Source of the DNA: Dorea longicatena | GTDB lineage: Bacteria; Bacillota; Clostridia; Lachnospirales; Lachnospiraceae | Reading direction: 5' to 3' | Assembly (NCBI RefSeq): GCF_024168045.1 | Contig: NZ_CP100126.1 | Coordinates: 1,877,501 to 1,941,500 of the forward strand | DNA: 64,000 nt | In this document: piece by piece, positions 36,729 through 44,363 of the stretch | Numbering within the stretch: the stretch's first letter is position 1 | Layout: each line of letters begins with the position of its first letter | The notes under the pieces: model-generated | Database searches by the model: none | What the model was told of the DNA's origin: nothing | Seen by the model: only the letters and a program-made list of their open reading frames with translations | Program-made: the position numbers and the translations under genes

Positions 36729-37319
36729 TTACCATTCTGTTGGTTCTTCTACTTTGGTTTCTTCTTCCAGATCAGTTTCTCTTTCTGTTTCAGTTTCCTC
36801 TTCCGGTTCGCTTTCCCCTTCTGGTTCGTTTTCCTCTTTCGGTTCGCTCTCTCCATCCGGTTCGTTTTCCTCTTTCGGTTCGCTCTCTCCATCTGGCTCG
36901 CTTTCCTCTTCTGGTTCGCTTTTCCTTTCCGGATCAGTGCTTTCTTCCGGTTGAGTTTCTTCTGTTCCTAATTCTCCGGTTGTCTGTTCGGATTCTTCAG
37001 GCTGATCTTTGCTTTGCCATTCGGCCTCTGCCTTTTCCAGTGCTTCTTCTATAATCTGAATTAAGAAGTCTTTCTGTTTCATGTGTTTCTGTCCGATGAC
37101 TACTTTTAATCTCTGGAATAATTCCTCTGATACCTGTACTGCTACTGTTCTTACTGCTCCCATGCTTATTTCTCCTTTTCCGTCCAGTCTGTTGAAATGT
37201 TCTTCAATGACCTGTTGTAAAAATTTTTGTGTGCTGCTTTCTGTGAGTTCAATCTCTTCTCTTACTTTCTCATGTAAGTCCATCGGGATCTTTCCGCAGA
37301 TATTTTTCATCTCTGCCAT
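36729..37319 (-). CDS. RHH-like DNA-binding protein with long acidic repeat tail
   Basis: The ATG at 37319 follows AAAGGAG; the protein has 196 residues. The first 120 residues hold two short helical units (KIPMDLHEKVREEIELTE and VSEELFQRLKVVIGQKHMKQ) that resemble ribbon-helix-helix or plasmid copy-control segments. The last 75 residues are a Glu/Pro/Ser repeat (SEPDGESEPKEEN type), encoded by a 36-bp unit present twice in tandem (36823-36858 and 36859-36894). It sits upstream of the methylase and downstream of the partition pair. The function is not established. Confidence 0.62.
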   Translation of the reverse strand: MAEMKNICGKIPMDLHEKVREEIELTESSTQKFLQQVIEEHFNRLDGKGEISMGAVRTVAVQVSEELFQRLKVVIGQKHMKQKDFLIQIIEEALEKAEAEWQSKDQPEESEQTTGELGTEETQPEESTDPERKSEPEEESEPDGESEPKEENEPDGESEPKEENEPEGESEPEEETETERETDLEEETKVEEPTEW

Positions 37320-37473
37320 AACTTTTCTCCTTTCTTTTTCGCTACACACAACATACCCCAAAGATGCATGAAAAGCTATTCACAATACCCACCAAAGATA
37401 ACGATGCATTTCTTGCCCTACCCCTAGCAGATCCAACAATGTATGTATCGTGCAATCATAGGCCTCACCCCCT

Positions 37474-37764
37474 TTACAAATTTTCCATTTGAGATAGAAA
37501 ATCCATCATCTGATCTGGTATTTCTTCCGATGATAGTTTCGTTATCGATTGTTCCGTAGTGCCACATATTCCTAACTCCTGAACACTTTCTTTTATCGTC
37601 TTTTGAATGACTTCTTCCAACCATTTCCGATTCTCTTTTTCCAAAATTGCCTGAACCAGATACTGGCTTTTCTGCCCTTCTGGAACACTTTGAAATTTCT
37701 CCCATGCCCTCTGGTGTTCTGGATTTTTCAGGTTCGGGCGGAACGAATACACAGGGCGTGTCAT
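37474..37764 (-). CDS. ParR-like partition partner protein
   Basis: The ATG at 37764 overlaps the ParM-like stop in an ATGA, giving 96 residues. The protein contains YSFRPNLKNPEHQRAWEKF and VPEGQKSQYLVQAILEKEN, the helical pattern of small adaptor proteins that follow plasmid actin genes and bind the centromere. The C-terminus is acidic with DFLSQMENL. The assignment rests on size, coupling and position. Confidence 0.65.
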   Translation of the reverse strand: MTRPVYSFRPNLKNPEHQRAWEKFQSVPEGQKSQYLVQAILEKENRKWLEEVIQKTIKESVQELGICGTTEQSITKLSSEEIPDQMMDFLSQMENL

Positions 37765-38678
37765 CTCGCCCACATCTGCTCTACAATCCGTTCATACCCT
37801 GTTGCGTTGGCATGGACGTCCTCTATAAAAACAGGGCGGCAAATCGCGTCCTGTGCGGTCACGTGGCGTTTTAAAATTGCGGAGCCTCCCCCCATAAATA
37901 CGGTGGGTACTGCCCGGAGATCAAACCCGGATTCTGTCACCGCAGACAGTATTCTTTCTATATATTTCCGTCCGTTTTCCTGTATGATCCGTCTGGCCTC
38001 CTCTGCCATACTGCAAGATTCCCTCCGAAGCACACGCTCAATTTGAGTTTCTGTCACAGACAGTCCGGTATTTCTACGCACTTGTTCTGCTGTCTCATCA
38101 ATACATCGGATTACTCCAAGTTCCAGACTTCTGCACGTTGCTGCATTCGGAACAGCATTGTCCAGCCTCATAAGGTCAACGGTCCAGCCACCAATATCAA
38201 CAAGCAGAACAGACGGTTCATTCTTCAGATACTCTGGATGCAGAGCAAGCGCAGAGTATCCCTGTGGGAACAGTTTCACATCTTTTATTGTTATCTCATA
38301 TAACTCACTTTCATATAAAAATCGCACTGGCTGCTCTTTCCGCAACAGATACTCCCTGAATCCCTGTTTCTCTCTTCCAAAACTTGAAAGCGGAAGTCCA
38401 ACAGCCAGAATTACCTCTGTCTTTCGTTCCGCTTTCCGATGCTTGATTTCTTCTGCAATGGCTGCCAACGTCAGCAGATAATAATTATCATTGGACGTTT
38501 TATTTTTTACCAGCGTCTGTCTTCCCGTACCGCAGACATAATACTTTCCTTGATATTGCAGAACATTCTGCATGGTATACGGCTCGTAATCATACCCAAT
38601 AATTCCACTTGGGAAAGACACTTGTCTTGTTTTAATGGCATAATAGCCATGATCAATTCCTATGATTATCGCAATCAC
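37761..38678 (-). CDS. ParM/Alp-like actin-family partition ATPase
   Basis: This 305-residue protein is of the actin/HSP70 superfamily. Phosphate loop 1 is IIGIDHGYYAIKT, phosphate loop 2 is VLLVDIGGWTVDLM, and the adenosine motif is VFMGGGSAIL. Plasmid actins polymerise and push sister copies apart. The canonical start is a GTG at 38678, but it lies only a base or two beyond AAAGGA, and an in-frame TGA is just upstream. ATT or ATA slightly downstream has better spacing to the ribosome site. Confidence 0.85.
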   Translation of the reverse strand: MIAIIIGIDHGYYAIKTRQVSFPSGIIGYDYEPYTMQNVLQYQGKYYVCGTGRQTLVKNKTSNDNYYLLTLAAIAEEIKHRKAERKTEVILAVGLPLSSFGREKQGFREYLLRKEQPVRFLYESELYEITIKDVKLFPQGYSALALHPEYLKNEPSVLLVDIGGWTVDLMRLDNAVPNAATCRSLELGVIRCIDETAEQVRRNTGLSVTETQIERVLRRESCSMAEEARRIIQENGRKYIERILSAVTESGFDLRAVPTVFMGGGSAILKRHVTAQDAICRPVFIEDVHANATGYERIVEQMWAR

Positions 38679-38727
38679 ATCCTTTCATTTTTTCTGTTTA
38701 ACGTAAGGTCAAAAATGTTGTCACTGC

Positions 38728-38768
38728 TGCAACGGATCGTTGCAAAAGTGCCATTCGTGAACACTTTT
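38728..38768. promoter_or_regulatory. Inverted repeats upstream of the parM-like gene (possible centromere/operator)
   Basis: TGCAACG/CGTTGCA (38728-38734 and 38738-38744, 3-bp spacer) is directly followed by AAAAGTG/CACTTTT (38744-38750 and 38762-38768). In type II partition systems the ParR-binding centromere lies upstream of parM and also acts as operator. Only two repeat pairs are present, fewer than usual, so the role is uncertain. Confidence 0.4.
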
Positions 38769-38856
38769 CTATGTTCCAGCGTCCCAAAACCTGCGGAAAA
38801 TCTGGTTTTTTTATACCACTATCGCCAGAGGAACACTACTGTTCCTTCCCAGCCGG

Positions 38857-39189
38857 TTATAAAAGATCCCTCTCCCGGCGGCGGTCCAGCCTGTCCGGGG
38901 GAGGGATATATCGCAAGTTTCCTTTTTGAACAATTGCCTGTCTTTTTATTTTTATGAGATGTTTTTCCTGCTTTTGTAAAATGGGAAGATACTCCGGTTC
39001 TGTCAAAAACTTCCGTATATAATTGCCCTTTTTTCCCAGCTTGTTATCATTTTTCAGCAGTTCTATTTCTACCATGTAATGGGTATCTGGATGAAATCTC
39101 TTCTCACACAAAATGCTGTCCCCTTTTATATAATCAGATTTAGCCGATTCTCTTGCTGCCGCCAAGAGTTCATAAATACTTACTTCCAC
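38857..39189 (-). CDS. Small basic mobile-element protein, function unknown
   Basis: This 110-residue protein starts at GTG 8 bp after GGAGG. It begins with VSIYELLAAARESAKSDYIK, then has VEIELLKNDNKLGKKGNYIRK and a very basic C-terminus (RLDRRRERDLL). No family was recognised. Its last codons are part of a GC-rich hairpin that probably serves as terminator. Confidence 0.55.
   Translation of the reverse strand: MEVSIYELLAAARESAKSDYIKGDSILCEKRFHPDTHYMVEIELLKNDNKLGKKGNYIRKFLTEPEYLPILQKQEKHLIKIKRQAIVQKGNLRYIPPPDRLDRRRERDLL
38866..38907 (-). terminator. GC-rich hairpin overlapping the end of the small basic gene
   Basis: ATCCCTC plus CCCGG (from 38866) pairs with CCGGG plus GAGGGAT (to 38907), with one bulge and a 16-nt loop. 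On the minus strand CTTTTATAA follows. The arms encode the last residues of the 38857-39189 product. Confidence 0.55.
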
Positions 39190-39214
39190 CTCTTATCACC
39201 TCCCAAAAGACCAG

Positions 39215-39244
39215 AAAAAAGCAGACCTCTTAATCGAAGTCTGC
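39215..39244 (-). terminator. Terminator overlapping the end of the 39230-39622 gene
   Basis: GCAGAC at 39221-39226 and GTCTGC at 39239-39244 form the stem, and a run of six T follows on the minus strand (39220-39215). The stop codon lies in the loop. Confidence 0.75.
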
Positions 39245-39622
39245 TCCTGTCGGATATGGTAATCCTCTTTCTTCATATTTTTTATCGATATAATTTCGAA
39301 TCCATTCCCTGTATTCTTCCGTTAATGCCAGTTCCTGAAATTCTAACAACCACTTTTCCCCTTTTGCTTCGTCATCAAGCCATCGATCTTCTATGCACTC
39401 CGGCTCATCTAACATTTTCATCATCGCTTCAAATGGCTCTTTTACATCATCACCAAATTCTTTCCATAAGGCGATTCCATAGTTCTCCAGTTCAAAAAAT
39501 TCTGTCAGATATGTCAATCGTTCCATATCCCCCAATGTCATTCTTTTTTCACCTGACAATAATGCTCGATCTCTTTTGCCACATAGATTTAAAAATTTTC
39601 TCTTTTCCATCTCCACATCCAT
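39230..39622 (-). CDS. Mobile-element protein of unknown function
   Basis: The ATG at 39622 follows AGAGG; the protein has 130 residues. It is acidic and helical, with FLNLCGKRDRALLSGEKRMT, YGIALWKEFGDDVKEPFEAM and a C-terminal ERGLPYPTGADFD. It is the first minus-strand gene of the element after the divergent regulatory region and is flanked by its own terminator. No family was recognised. Confidence 0.55.
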   Translation of the reverse strand: MDVEMEKRKFLNLCGKRDRALLSGEKRMTLGDMERLTYLTEFFELENYGIALWKEFGDDVKEPFEAMMKMLDEPECIEDRWLDDEAKGEKWLLEFQELALTEEYREWIRNYIDKKYEERGLPYPTGADFD

Positions 39623-39657
39623 TATACTTTTACCTCTTCCTGTTAAAAATAATTCCT

Positions 39658-39720
39658 TATTACGAAACATTATAAAATTTAAATTCTTTAGAATCAATAT
39701 ATATATTTCTGTATTACGAA
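39658..39720. promoter_or_regulatory. Divergent control region with two TATTACGAA repeats
   Basis: TATTACGAA occurs at 39658-39666 and 39712-39720 in the AT-rich gap between the minus-strand gene at 39622 and the plus-strand HTH gene at 39752. Same-orientation repeats 54 bp apart beside a regulator gene are likely binding sites for that regulator. Confidence 0.45.
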
Positions 39721-39751
39721 TCTTTTTATTTTATAAGGGGAGTTCATCATT

Positions 39752-39988
39752 ATGCAAAAGATTAGACCAGATATGGATATTGGTAAAAATATCCAAGCAA
39801 TTCGATATAAAAACAATATGACTCAAGACCAAGTAGTTGCAAAATTAAATCTTATGGGTATCTCCATCACCAAAAGTACCTATGCCAAACTGGAAACAAA
39901 TCGCATGAACATTAAGGCATCTGAATTAGTTGCACTTGCAAAACTCTTTCATACCGATATCAATGCTTTCTTTTCCGGCTTGCTATAG
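39752..39988 (+). CDS. Xre-family HTH regulator of the element
   Basis: This 78-residue protein is almost entirely one helix-turn-helix domain: IGKNIQAIRYKNNMTQDQVV, then ISITKSTYAKLETNRMNIKA. The ATG follows AAGGGGAG. It is the only plus-strand gene of the 12-40 kb block and is transcribed away from the transfer genes. It probably controls the divergent promoters and thus entry into transfer. Confidence 0.85.
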   Translation: MQKIRPDMDIGKNIQAIRYKNNMTQDQVVAKLNLMGISITKSTYAKLETNRMNIKASELVALAKLFHTDINAFFSGLL

Positions 39989-40034
39989 TTCGACATTCCC
40001 CGACTCCCTGTGTATATAATAGCATATTAAAAAT

Positions 40035-40080
40035 AAGAACCAGTCTATATTCTTATCGGATATAAACCAGTTCTTTTTTC
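40035..40080 (+). terminator. Terminator after the HTH regulator gene
   Basis: AAGAAC at 40035-40040 pairs with GTTCTT at 40070-40075, with an inner TATAT/ATATA pairing and an internal mismatch loop. TTTTC follows on the plus strand. Confidence 0.55.
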
Positions 40081-40097
40081 TTATCAAATAATATAAA

Positions 40098-40133
40098 AGT
40101 GACAGGGAATTCAGATTCTTATCTTCTGTCACT
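40098..40133. repeat. Inverted repeat next to the presumed element edge
   Basis: AGTGACAG at 40098-40105 and CTGTCACT at 40126-40133 form perfect 8-bp arms with a 20-bp spacer. It lies between the element regulator and the decayed flavodoxin gene, so it could be a terminus of the inserted DNA or a terminator for the flavodoxin side. Confidence 0.35.
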
Positions 40134-40148
40134 CATGTAATTATTATT

Positions 40149-40697
40149 CTATTTTAAATTTAATGAATTTACCCATTCTTGAATTTCTTTTTCAATGTTA
40201 TTTTCTATATAAACGTCATACACATTTTTCCACATTATCTGTATATACTGTTATTTTCAACCCCATAATTATAACTTGGTACACGCTATACACTACTATA
40301 AACTGTACTCCATTTTAGGATAGCCAATGTATACCGTATCATATGAATCCCAGTTATCAACTGTTGTAGATACCAGTTCCACATCTCTTAAGCTCTCATC
40401 ATCATGTTCTCTTGACACCCGGCTGTCATCATCTGTCCAGTCAAGGTCATCATCTGTATATGGCTCCACAGGCTCTATTTCAAACAGATCTGCCTCTGTA
40501 ATTTTTGCTATCTTTTCAGCAGCATCTTTTGTATTTCCTGAAGCTGAATAATATACAACCAATGTTTTTCCATTTCCTGTTGATGTATTTTCTGTATTAG
40601 AAGCAGACTGGTTTGTATTGCTTGCTCCACATCCTGCCATCAAACCGATTGCCATGATGCATGTTAAGAGTACTGCTGCTATTTTCTTTGTTTTCAT
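40149..40697 (-). pseudogene. Decayed flavodoxin lipoprotein gene
   Basis: The first 133 codons encode a lipoprotein signal (GLMAGCGAS lipobox) and the N-terminal half of a flavodoxin (TLVVYYSASGNTKDAAEKIA, YDTVYIGYP). The frame then breaks into KMEYSL and a stop at 40296. Near 40150-40225 the same strand encodes VYIENNIEKEIQEWVNSLNL and a stop, resembling a flavodoxin C-terminal helix. The middle third, including the usual WWG region, is missing. An internal deletion is the simplest reading. Confidence 0.6.
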
Positions 40698-40742
40698 TCT
40701 AAGGTCACCTCCTGTCGTATAAAATGTTTGTCACGCTAATTT

Positions 40743-41375
40743 CTATCGGATGAAATTGGTAAATACAAAATCCGGTGCCTTTGGCATTTCAATTCCCATT
40801 TTTGTCGCAACATTTTTACAGTTAATGAAATATGCCATATTGTTTCCAAGGATCTGCATAACCTGCATTCCTTCGAGGTCCTGTTTTACTTCATCCGGAT
40901 TCGTCCCATGTATCATATTCCAATATCTTGATGTAATGATCGGCATCTGCATCAGACCAAAATATTTATTTACCTGATCCCATGTGGCCGTTGTTCCGGC
41001 CCTTCTTGCTGAAATTACCACAGCGGCAGGTTTCAGGCGGAATCTGTCACCGCCACCGTTTAAATCGGCATAAAAGACTCTGTCCATAAAGGATGTGATT
41101 GCACCGCCTGCACCACCCCAGTGTACCGGAGTTCCAAATACGAATCCGTCATAATCCCCTGCTATTTCCAGAAATTCATTCACGATATCATCCAGGATGC
41201 ATTTATTTTTTTCCTGACATTTTCTGCAGGCAATACATCCTGAAATCGGCTTATTTCCAATCCAGAAAATATCTGTACTTATACCATTTTCATTTAATGC
41301 ACTGGATACTTCACAAAGAGCTGTATAAGTACAGCCATTTTTGTGTGGACTGCCATTGACAAGTAATACTTTCAT
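40743..41375 (-). CDS. NADPH-dependent FMN reductase/flavodoxin-family oxidoreductase
   Basis: This 210-residue protein begins KVLLVNGSPHKNGCTYTALCE, the FMN-phosphate loop of the NADPH-dependent FMN reductase family. A cluster CIACRKCQEKNKC follows near residue 48, like iron-sulfur flavoproteins, then FVFGTPVHWGGAGGAITSFM. It probably transfers electrons in redox homeostasis or detoxification. It is encoded between an aldo/keto reductase and the decayed flavodoxin. Confidence 0.85.
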   Translation of the reverse strand: MKVLLVNGSPHKNGCTYTALCEVSSALNENGISTDIFWIGNKPISGCIACRKCQEKNKCILDDIVNEFLEIAGDYDGFVFGTPVHWGGAGGAITSFMDRVFYADLNGGGDRFRLKPAAVVISARRAGTTATWDQVNKYFGLMQMPIITSRYWNMIHGTNPDEVKQDLEGMQVMQILGNNMAYFINCKNVATKMGIEMPKAPDFVFTNFIR

Positions 41376-41393
41376 TGATTTTTCCTCTTATGC

Positions 41394-42281
41394 TTACCAG
41401 TTCTTTTTTTCTTTTGAACTGTCATTATTCTTTTTTCTTTCCTCAACCATCTTCACGAACCATTCCACCATATTCGGATCCTGATGCGAGAAGAAGGAGC
41501 TTGTCTTCTTGTCCAGTTCTGCAATAGTCTTCATATCTTCATCAGAAAGTGTGAAATCAAAAACATTAAAGTTTTCTTCCATTCTCTCAGTGTGTGTTGA
41601 TTTCGGAATAACCACTACCCCTCTCTGAATATGCCAGCGAAGCATAACCTGTGCCGGAGTTTTCTGATATTTTTCTGCAATCTCTGCGATGACAGGATTC
41701 TCAAAGGTGCCTCCTCTGCCCTCACCGAATGGTGCCCATGCTTCTAACCGGATATCATATTTGTCTGCCCATTCCTTCATCTCTTTCTGCTGATTGAAGA
41801 TGTGGGTTTCCACCTGATTTACCATAGGTTTAATGCGATTGAAGGATGCAAAATCAACCATTCTGTCTACATAAAAGTTGGAAATTCCGATTGCTCTGAT
41901 TTTTCCCTCATCGTACAGATCTTCCAATGCATGGTAAGCACCGTAAGCATCTGAAAACGGCTGGTGAAGCAATACCAGATCCAGATAATCTGTCTTTAAC
42001 TTTTTCATGGATTCAAGAACTGATTTCTTTGCTTCTTCATATCCATAATGTTCAATCCACACCTTTGTTGTAAGGAAGATTTCTTCTCTTGGAATGCCTG
42101 ACTTTTGGATTGCATTCCCAACCTCTTCCTCATTAAAATAACTCTGTGCCGTATCAATCGCCCGGTATCCAACTTTTAAAGCGTCAAGCACACATCTTTC
42201 ACATTCCTCTTTTGTTACCTGATATACGCCATATCCCAGTATTGGCATTTTTACACCATTATTTAATGAAACATATTCCAT
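41394..42281 (-). CDS. Aldo/keto reductase
   Basis: The ATG at 42281 follows AGGAGG with 8-bp spacing; the protein has 295 residues. It shows the NADPH-dependent AKR fold: MPILGYGVYQV, RAIDTAQSYFNEEEVG with the catalytic Asp and Tyr, LVLLHQPF with the active-site His, AIGISNFYVDRM and VVVIPKSTHTERMEENF. It reduces aldehydes or ketones; the substrate is unknown. It is likely in one transcription unit with the flavoprotein gene 18 bp downstream. Confidence 0.92.
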   Translation of the reverse strand: MEYVSLNNGVKMPILGYGVYQVTKEECERCVLDALKVGYRAIDTAQSYFNEEEVGNAIQKSGIPREEIFLTTKVWIEHYGYEEAKKSVLESMKKLKTDYLDLVLLHQPFSDAYGAYHALEDLYDEGKIRAIGISNFYVDRMVDFASFNRIKPMVNQVETHIFNQQKEMKEWADKYDIRLEAWAPFGEGRGGTFENPVIAEIAEKYQKTPAQVMLRWHIQRGVVVIPKSTHTERMEENFNVFDFTLSDEDMKTIAELDKKTSSFFSHQDPNMVEWFVKMVEERKKNNDSSKEKKNW

Positions 42282-42432
42282 TGTCATATCCTCCTTGTTT
42301 TCTTTCATTCATCTTACATTCATACTATAATACTGATAGATTCCTTTGAGAAGTTTCGATAAGTTTTTCAGTCTTAACCTTTCGGTTTATTCTGGTTCTT
42401 ACTGATTGAACAGCCATCCCATAATTTCTTTG

Positions 42433-42687
42433 TCACGACAAAACAGATAGCCACCGCCATGCTGATAAGTGACCGGTGTGAATAACATTCTTTATATTAC
42501 TCTCTGCATTAAAACTTTCTTTTTCATTCATATTGATATCCTTCTCTGTCACGCTCTCTTGCTCTGTTTTTCCTGTTTCCAGCGTTTTTTCTTCCCCGAT
42601 TGCCAGGTTCTGGACTGTTGTGCTACACCCACTGAACATGATAACAGTCATGATGATTCCTCCAAGAGCTATCCTCTTTATCTGCAT
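42433..42687 (-). CDS. Small predicted lipoprotein, possibly truncated
   Basis: This 84-residue product has a lipoprotein signal (IIMTVIMFSGCSTTVQ) and a Glu/Lys/Thr linker. It ends abruptly after HTGHLSAWRWLSVLS. Such linkers normally lead into an extracellular domain, so the gene may be cut short by a frameshift or deletion. It lies between the LysR regulator and the aldo/keto reductase. Confidence 0.45.
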   Translation of the reverse strand: MQIKRIALGGIIMTVIMFSGCSTTVQNLAIGEEKTLETGKTEQESVTEKDINMNEKESFNAESNIKNVIHTGHLSAWRWLSVLS

Positions 42688-42801
42688 ATAGTATCCTCCA
42701 TTTTCACTTCAACTAAAGTATAACAAAACGAGACTCCATTAGAAGTCTCGTTTTGTTATTCAGTATTAACCTTTAGGTTTCTACTCGCATGTATTCAATT
42801 T

Positions 42802-43692
42802 TTATTTTACCTTGTTAATAGCATTTATCAGCCGCTTAACCTTAATGGACGGTTTTTTCGAATGAAGAATTCCAAACGGCATAGTATAATCCCACTCTAC
42901 TGGAATGATTCTGATCAGTGGATGAACACTTTCCCAGCTCTTGAATGCCAGTAATACCTCATTATTGTTTTCGCATCGGTTAAATGCTTCTACATTGTAC
43001 AGATTAAAGTCTATAATATTGATTTCAGGATGATTTTTCATCATATCATCCCTTAGCATATCGCCATAATAACTCCATCCTCTTTGCATGAGCATAAGAT
43101 TTTCTCCAGCCAGATCATCAAGTGTTATTTTTTCTTTTTTTGCCAGCCTGTGATGAATTGATACCGCCACACAAAATGGTTCTCTTGAAATCTCAGTGCC
43201 ATCACAGCCTCTGAGTTCAAGCATTGTTTCATCAAAGATTCCAGCTATCACATCAATATTCTTTCCCATATTAGCCAGTATCTCTCTTGCATTCTCTGGT
43301 GTATTTTCAAATGTAATCAATTTAAACTTCATCTCCGGATATATTTTCTGTATCTTAGGCCAAAGTTCCACAAAAACTTCCGGTGGCGTCATCGGAGATA
43401 TTCCAACACGAATGATTTCTTCATTATGATTCATTGCTTCCTGCGCCCGTATCAACGATTCTTTTGAATATTGAATCAGATATTTTGCATCCTGATAGAG
43501 CGATTTACCAGCTTCCGTAATAATAAGACCTCTGTGTGTTCGTTCAAATAATTGCAAATCCAAGCTGTTTTCCAAAGAATTTATCTGTTTAATAACCGCA
43601 GGTGCACTTATATATAATTCTTCTGCCGCTTTACTAAAACTTCCAGCTTCTACAACGCAGATAAATGTATCAAGTTGTGGATTATACATCAT
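42802..43692 (-). CDS. LysR-family transcriptional regulator
   Basis: The ATG at 43692 follows GAGGAG; the protein has 296 residues. The N-terminal winged helix contains LDTFICVVEAGSFSKAAEEL and SAPAVIKQINSLENSLDLQL. A two-lobed effector domain follows, including IIRVGISPMTPPEVFVELWP. It precedes the lipoprotein/aldo-keto reductase/flavoprotein genes on the same strand and may regulate them. Confidence 0.9.
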   Translation of the reverse strand: MMYNPQLDTFICVVEAGSFSKAAEELYISAPAVIKQINSLENSLDLQLFERTHRGLIITEAGKSLYQDAKYLIQYSKESLIRAQEAMNHNEEIIRVGISPMTPPEVFVELWPKIQKIYPEMKFKLITFENTPENAREILANMGKNIDVIAGIFDETMLELRGCDGTEISREPFCVAVSIHHRLAKKEKITLDDLAGENLMLMQRGWSYYGDMLRDDMMKNHPEINIIDFNLYNVEAFNRCENNNEVLLAFKSWESVHPLIRIIPVEWDYTMPFGILHSKKPSIKVKRLINAINKVK

Positions 43693-43715
43693 GTAATTCA
43701 CTCCTCTTTGTGATT

Positions 43716-44097
43716 TTAAATCATCTGAAATGCTTTCAGTGCCCCAATAATTGCCTCTTCTTTCTCCTTCGGACATTGTGGTTGCTTTGCTCCCTCTGAC
43801 CTAGGAATATTAAAATTCTCCGCTAATTCAATTCCACACTTTCTCTTCACCTGTGCAATATACAGATTAGATACCTTCATCCCATCATTATGCTCTGCCA
43901 CATACTTCTTTATCTCCTCATAAGTAGCCTGTCTACGCCCCGCTTCAGTCCGCGCTGGGCAAAGGTCCCCTGGACCTTTAGCGCCTCTCAGCCGCCGTTA
44001 AATCCATTTCGTCCATGTCAAGTCTCACATTCACATGATGCTTCGCTTCATGGAGTTTGGACAAAATGCATACCGTCTCCACGTGCGGTGTCGTTTT
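43716..44097 (-). pseudogene. Detached C-terminal fragment of an RlmD-like methyltransferase
   Basis: On the minus strand, TTPHVETVCILSKLHEAKHH and DMDEMDLTAAER are encoded from 44097 to about 43986, followed by a stop. After a frame change and about 20 codons, RRQATYEEIKKYVAEHNDGM and KVSNLYIAQVKRKCGIELAE continue to a stop at 43716. HVETVCxLSK is the same segment found at the end of the intact rlmD gene 0.7 kb upstream. This looks like the original extended 3' end of that gene or of a second copy, now separated and frameshifted. Confidence 0.6.
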
Positions 44098-44190
44098 TCA
44101 CTGCTTTAACAGTACGCGAACCCGCATAGTTACTGAGTTTTTACACCCTTTGACAGGTTGCTAATATCTGCAATCATAAGGTTAAGACAT

Positions 44191-44312
44191 GGCGTACAGA
44201 CCGTTTGACTTTGCAAACGTGTGGCGGGTACGCCGATATTTTGTAACACTTTTATAATACAAAATTATTCTAAATACTGCTACCAAATTTGGTAATATAT
44301 CAGTACGCCGAT
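44191..44312. repeat. Cluster of palindromes and repeated GTACGCCGAT
   Basis: GGCGTAC at 44191-44197 pairs with GTACGCC at 44228-44234, with CGTTTG/CAAACG nested inside. GTACGCCGAT recurs at 44303-44312. Between them lies the perfect palindrome TACCAAATTTGGTA (44281-44294). No coding potential is seen from 44110 to 44363. The cluster resembles the end of a mobile element or a recombinase-binding region. Confidence 0.45.
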
Positions 44313-44363
44313 TTGTTTTGGACATTTTTGCGAATGACATTAACACCCTTTCAATGTTCACTT

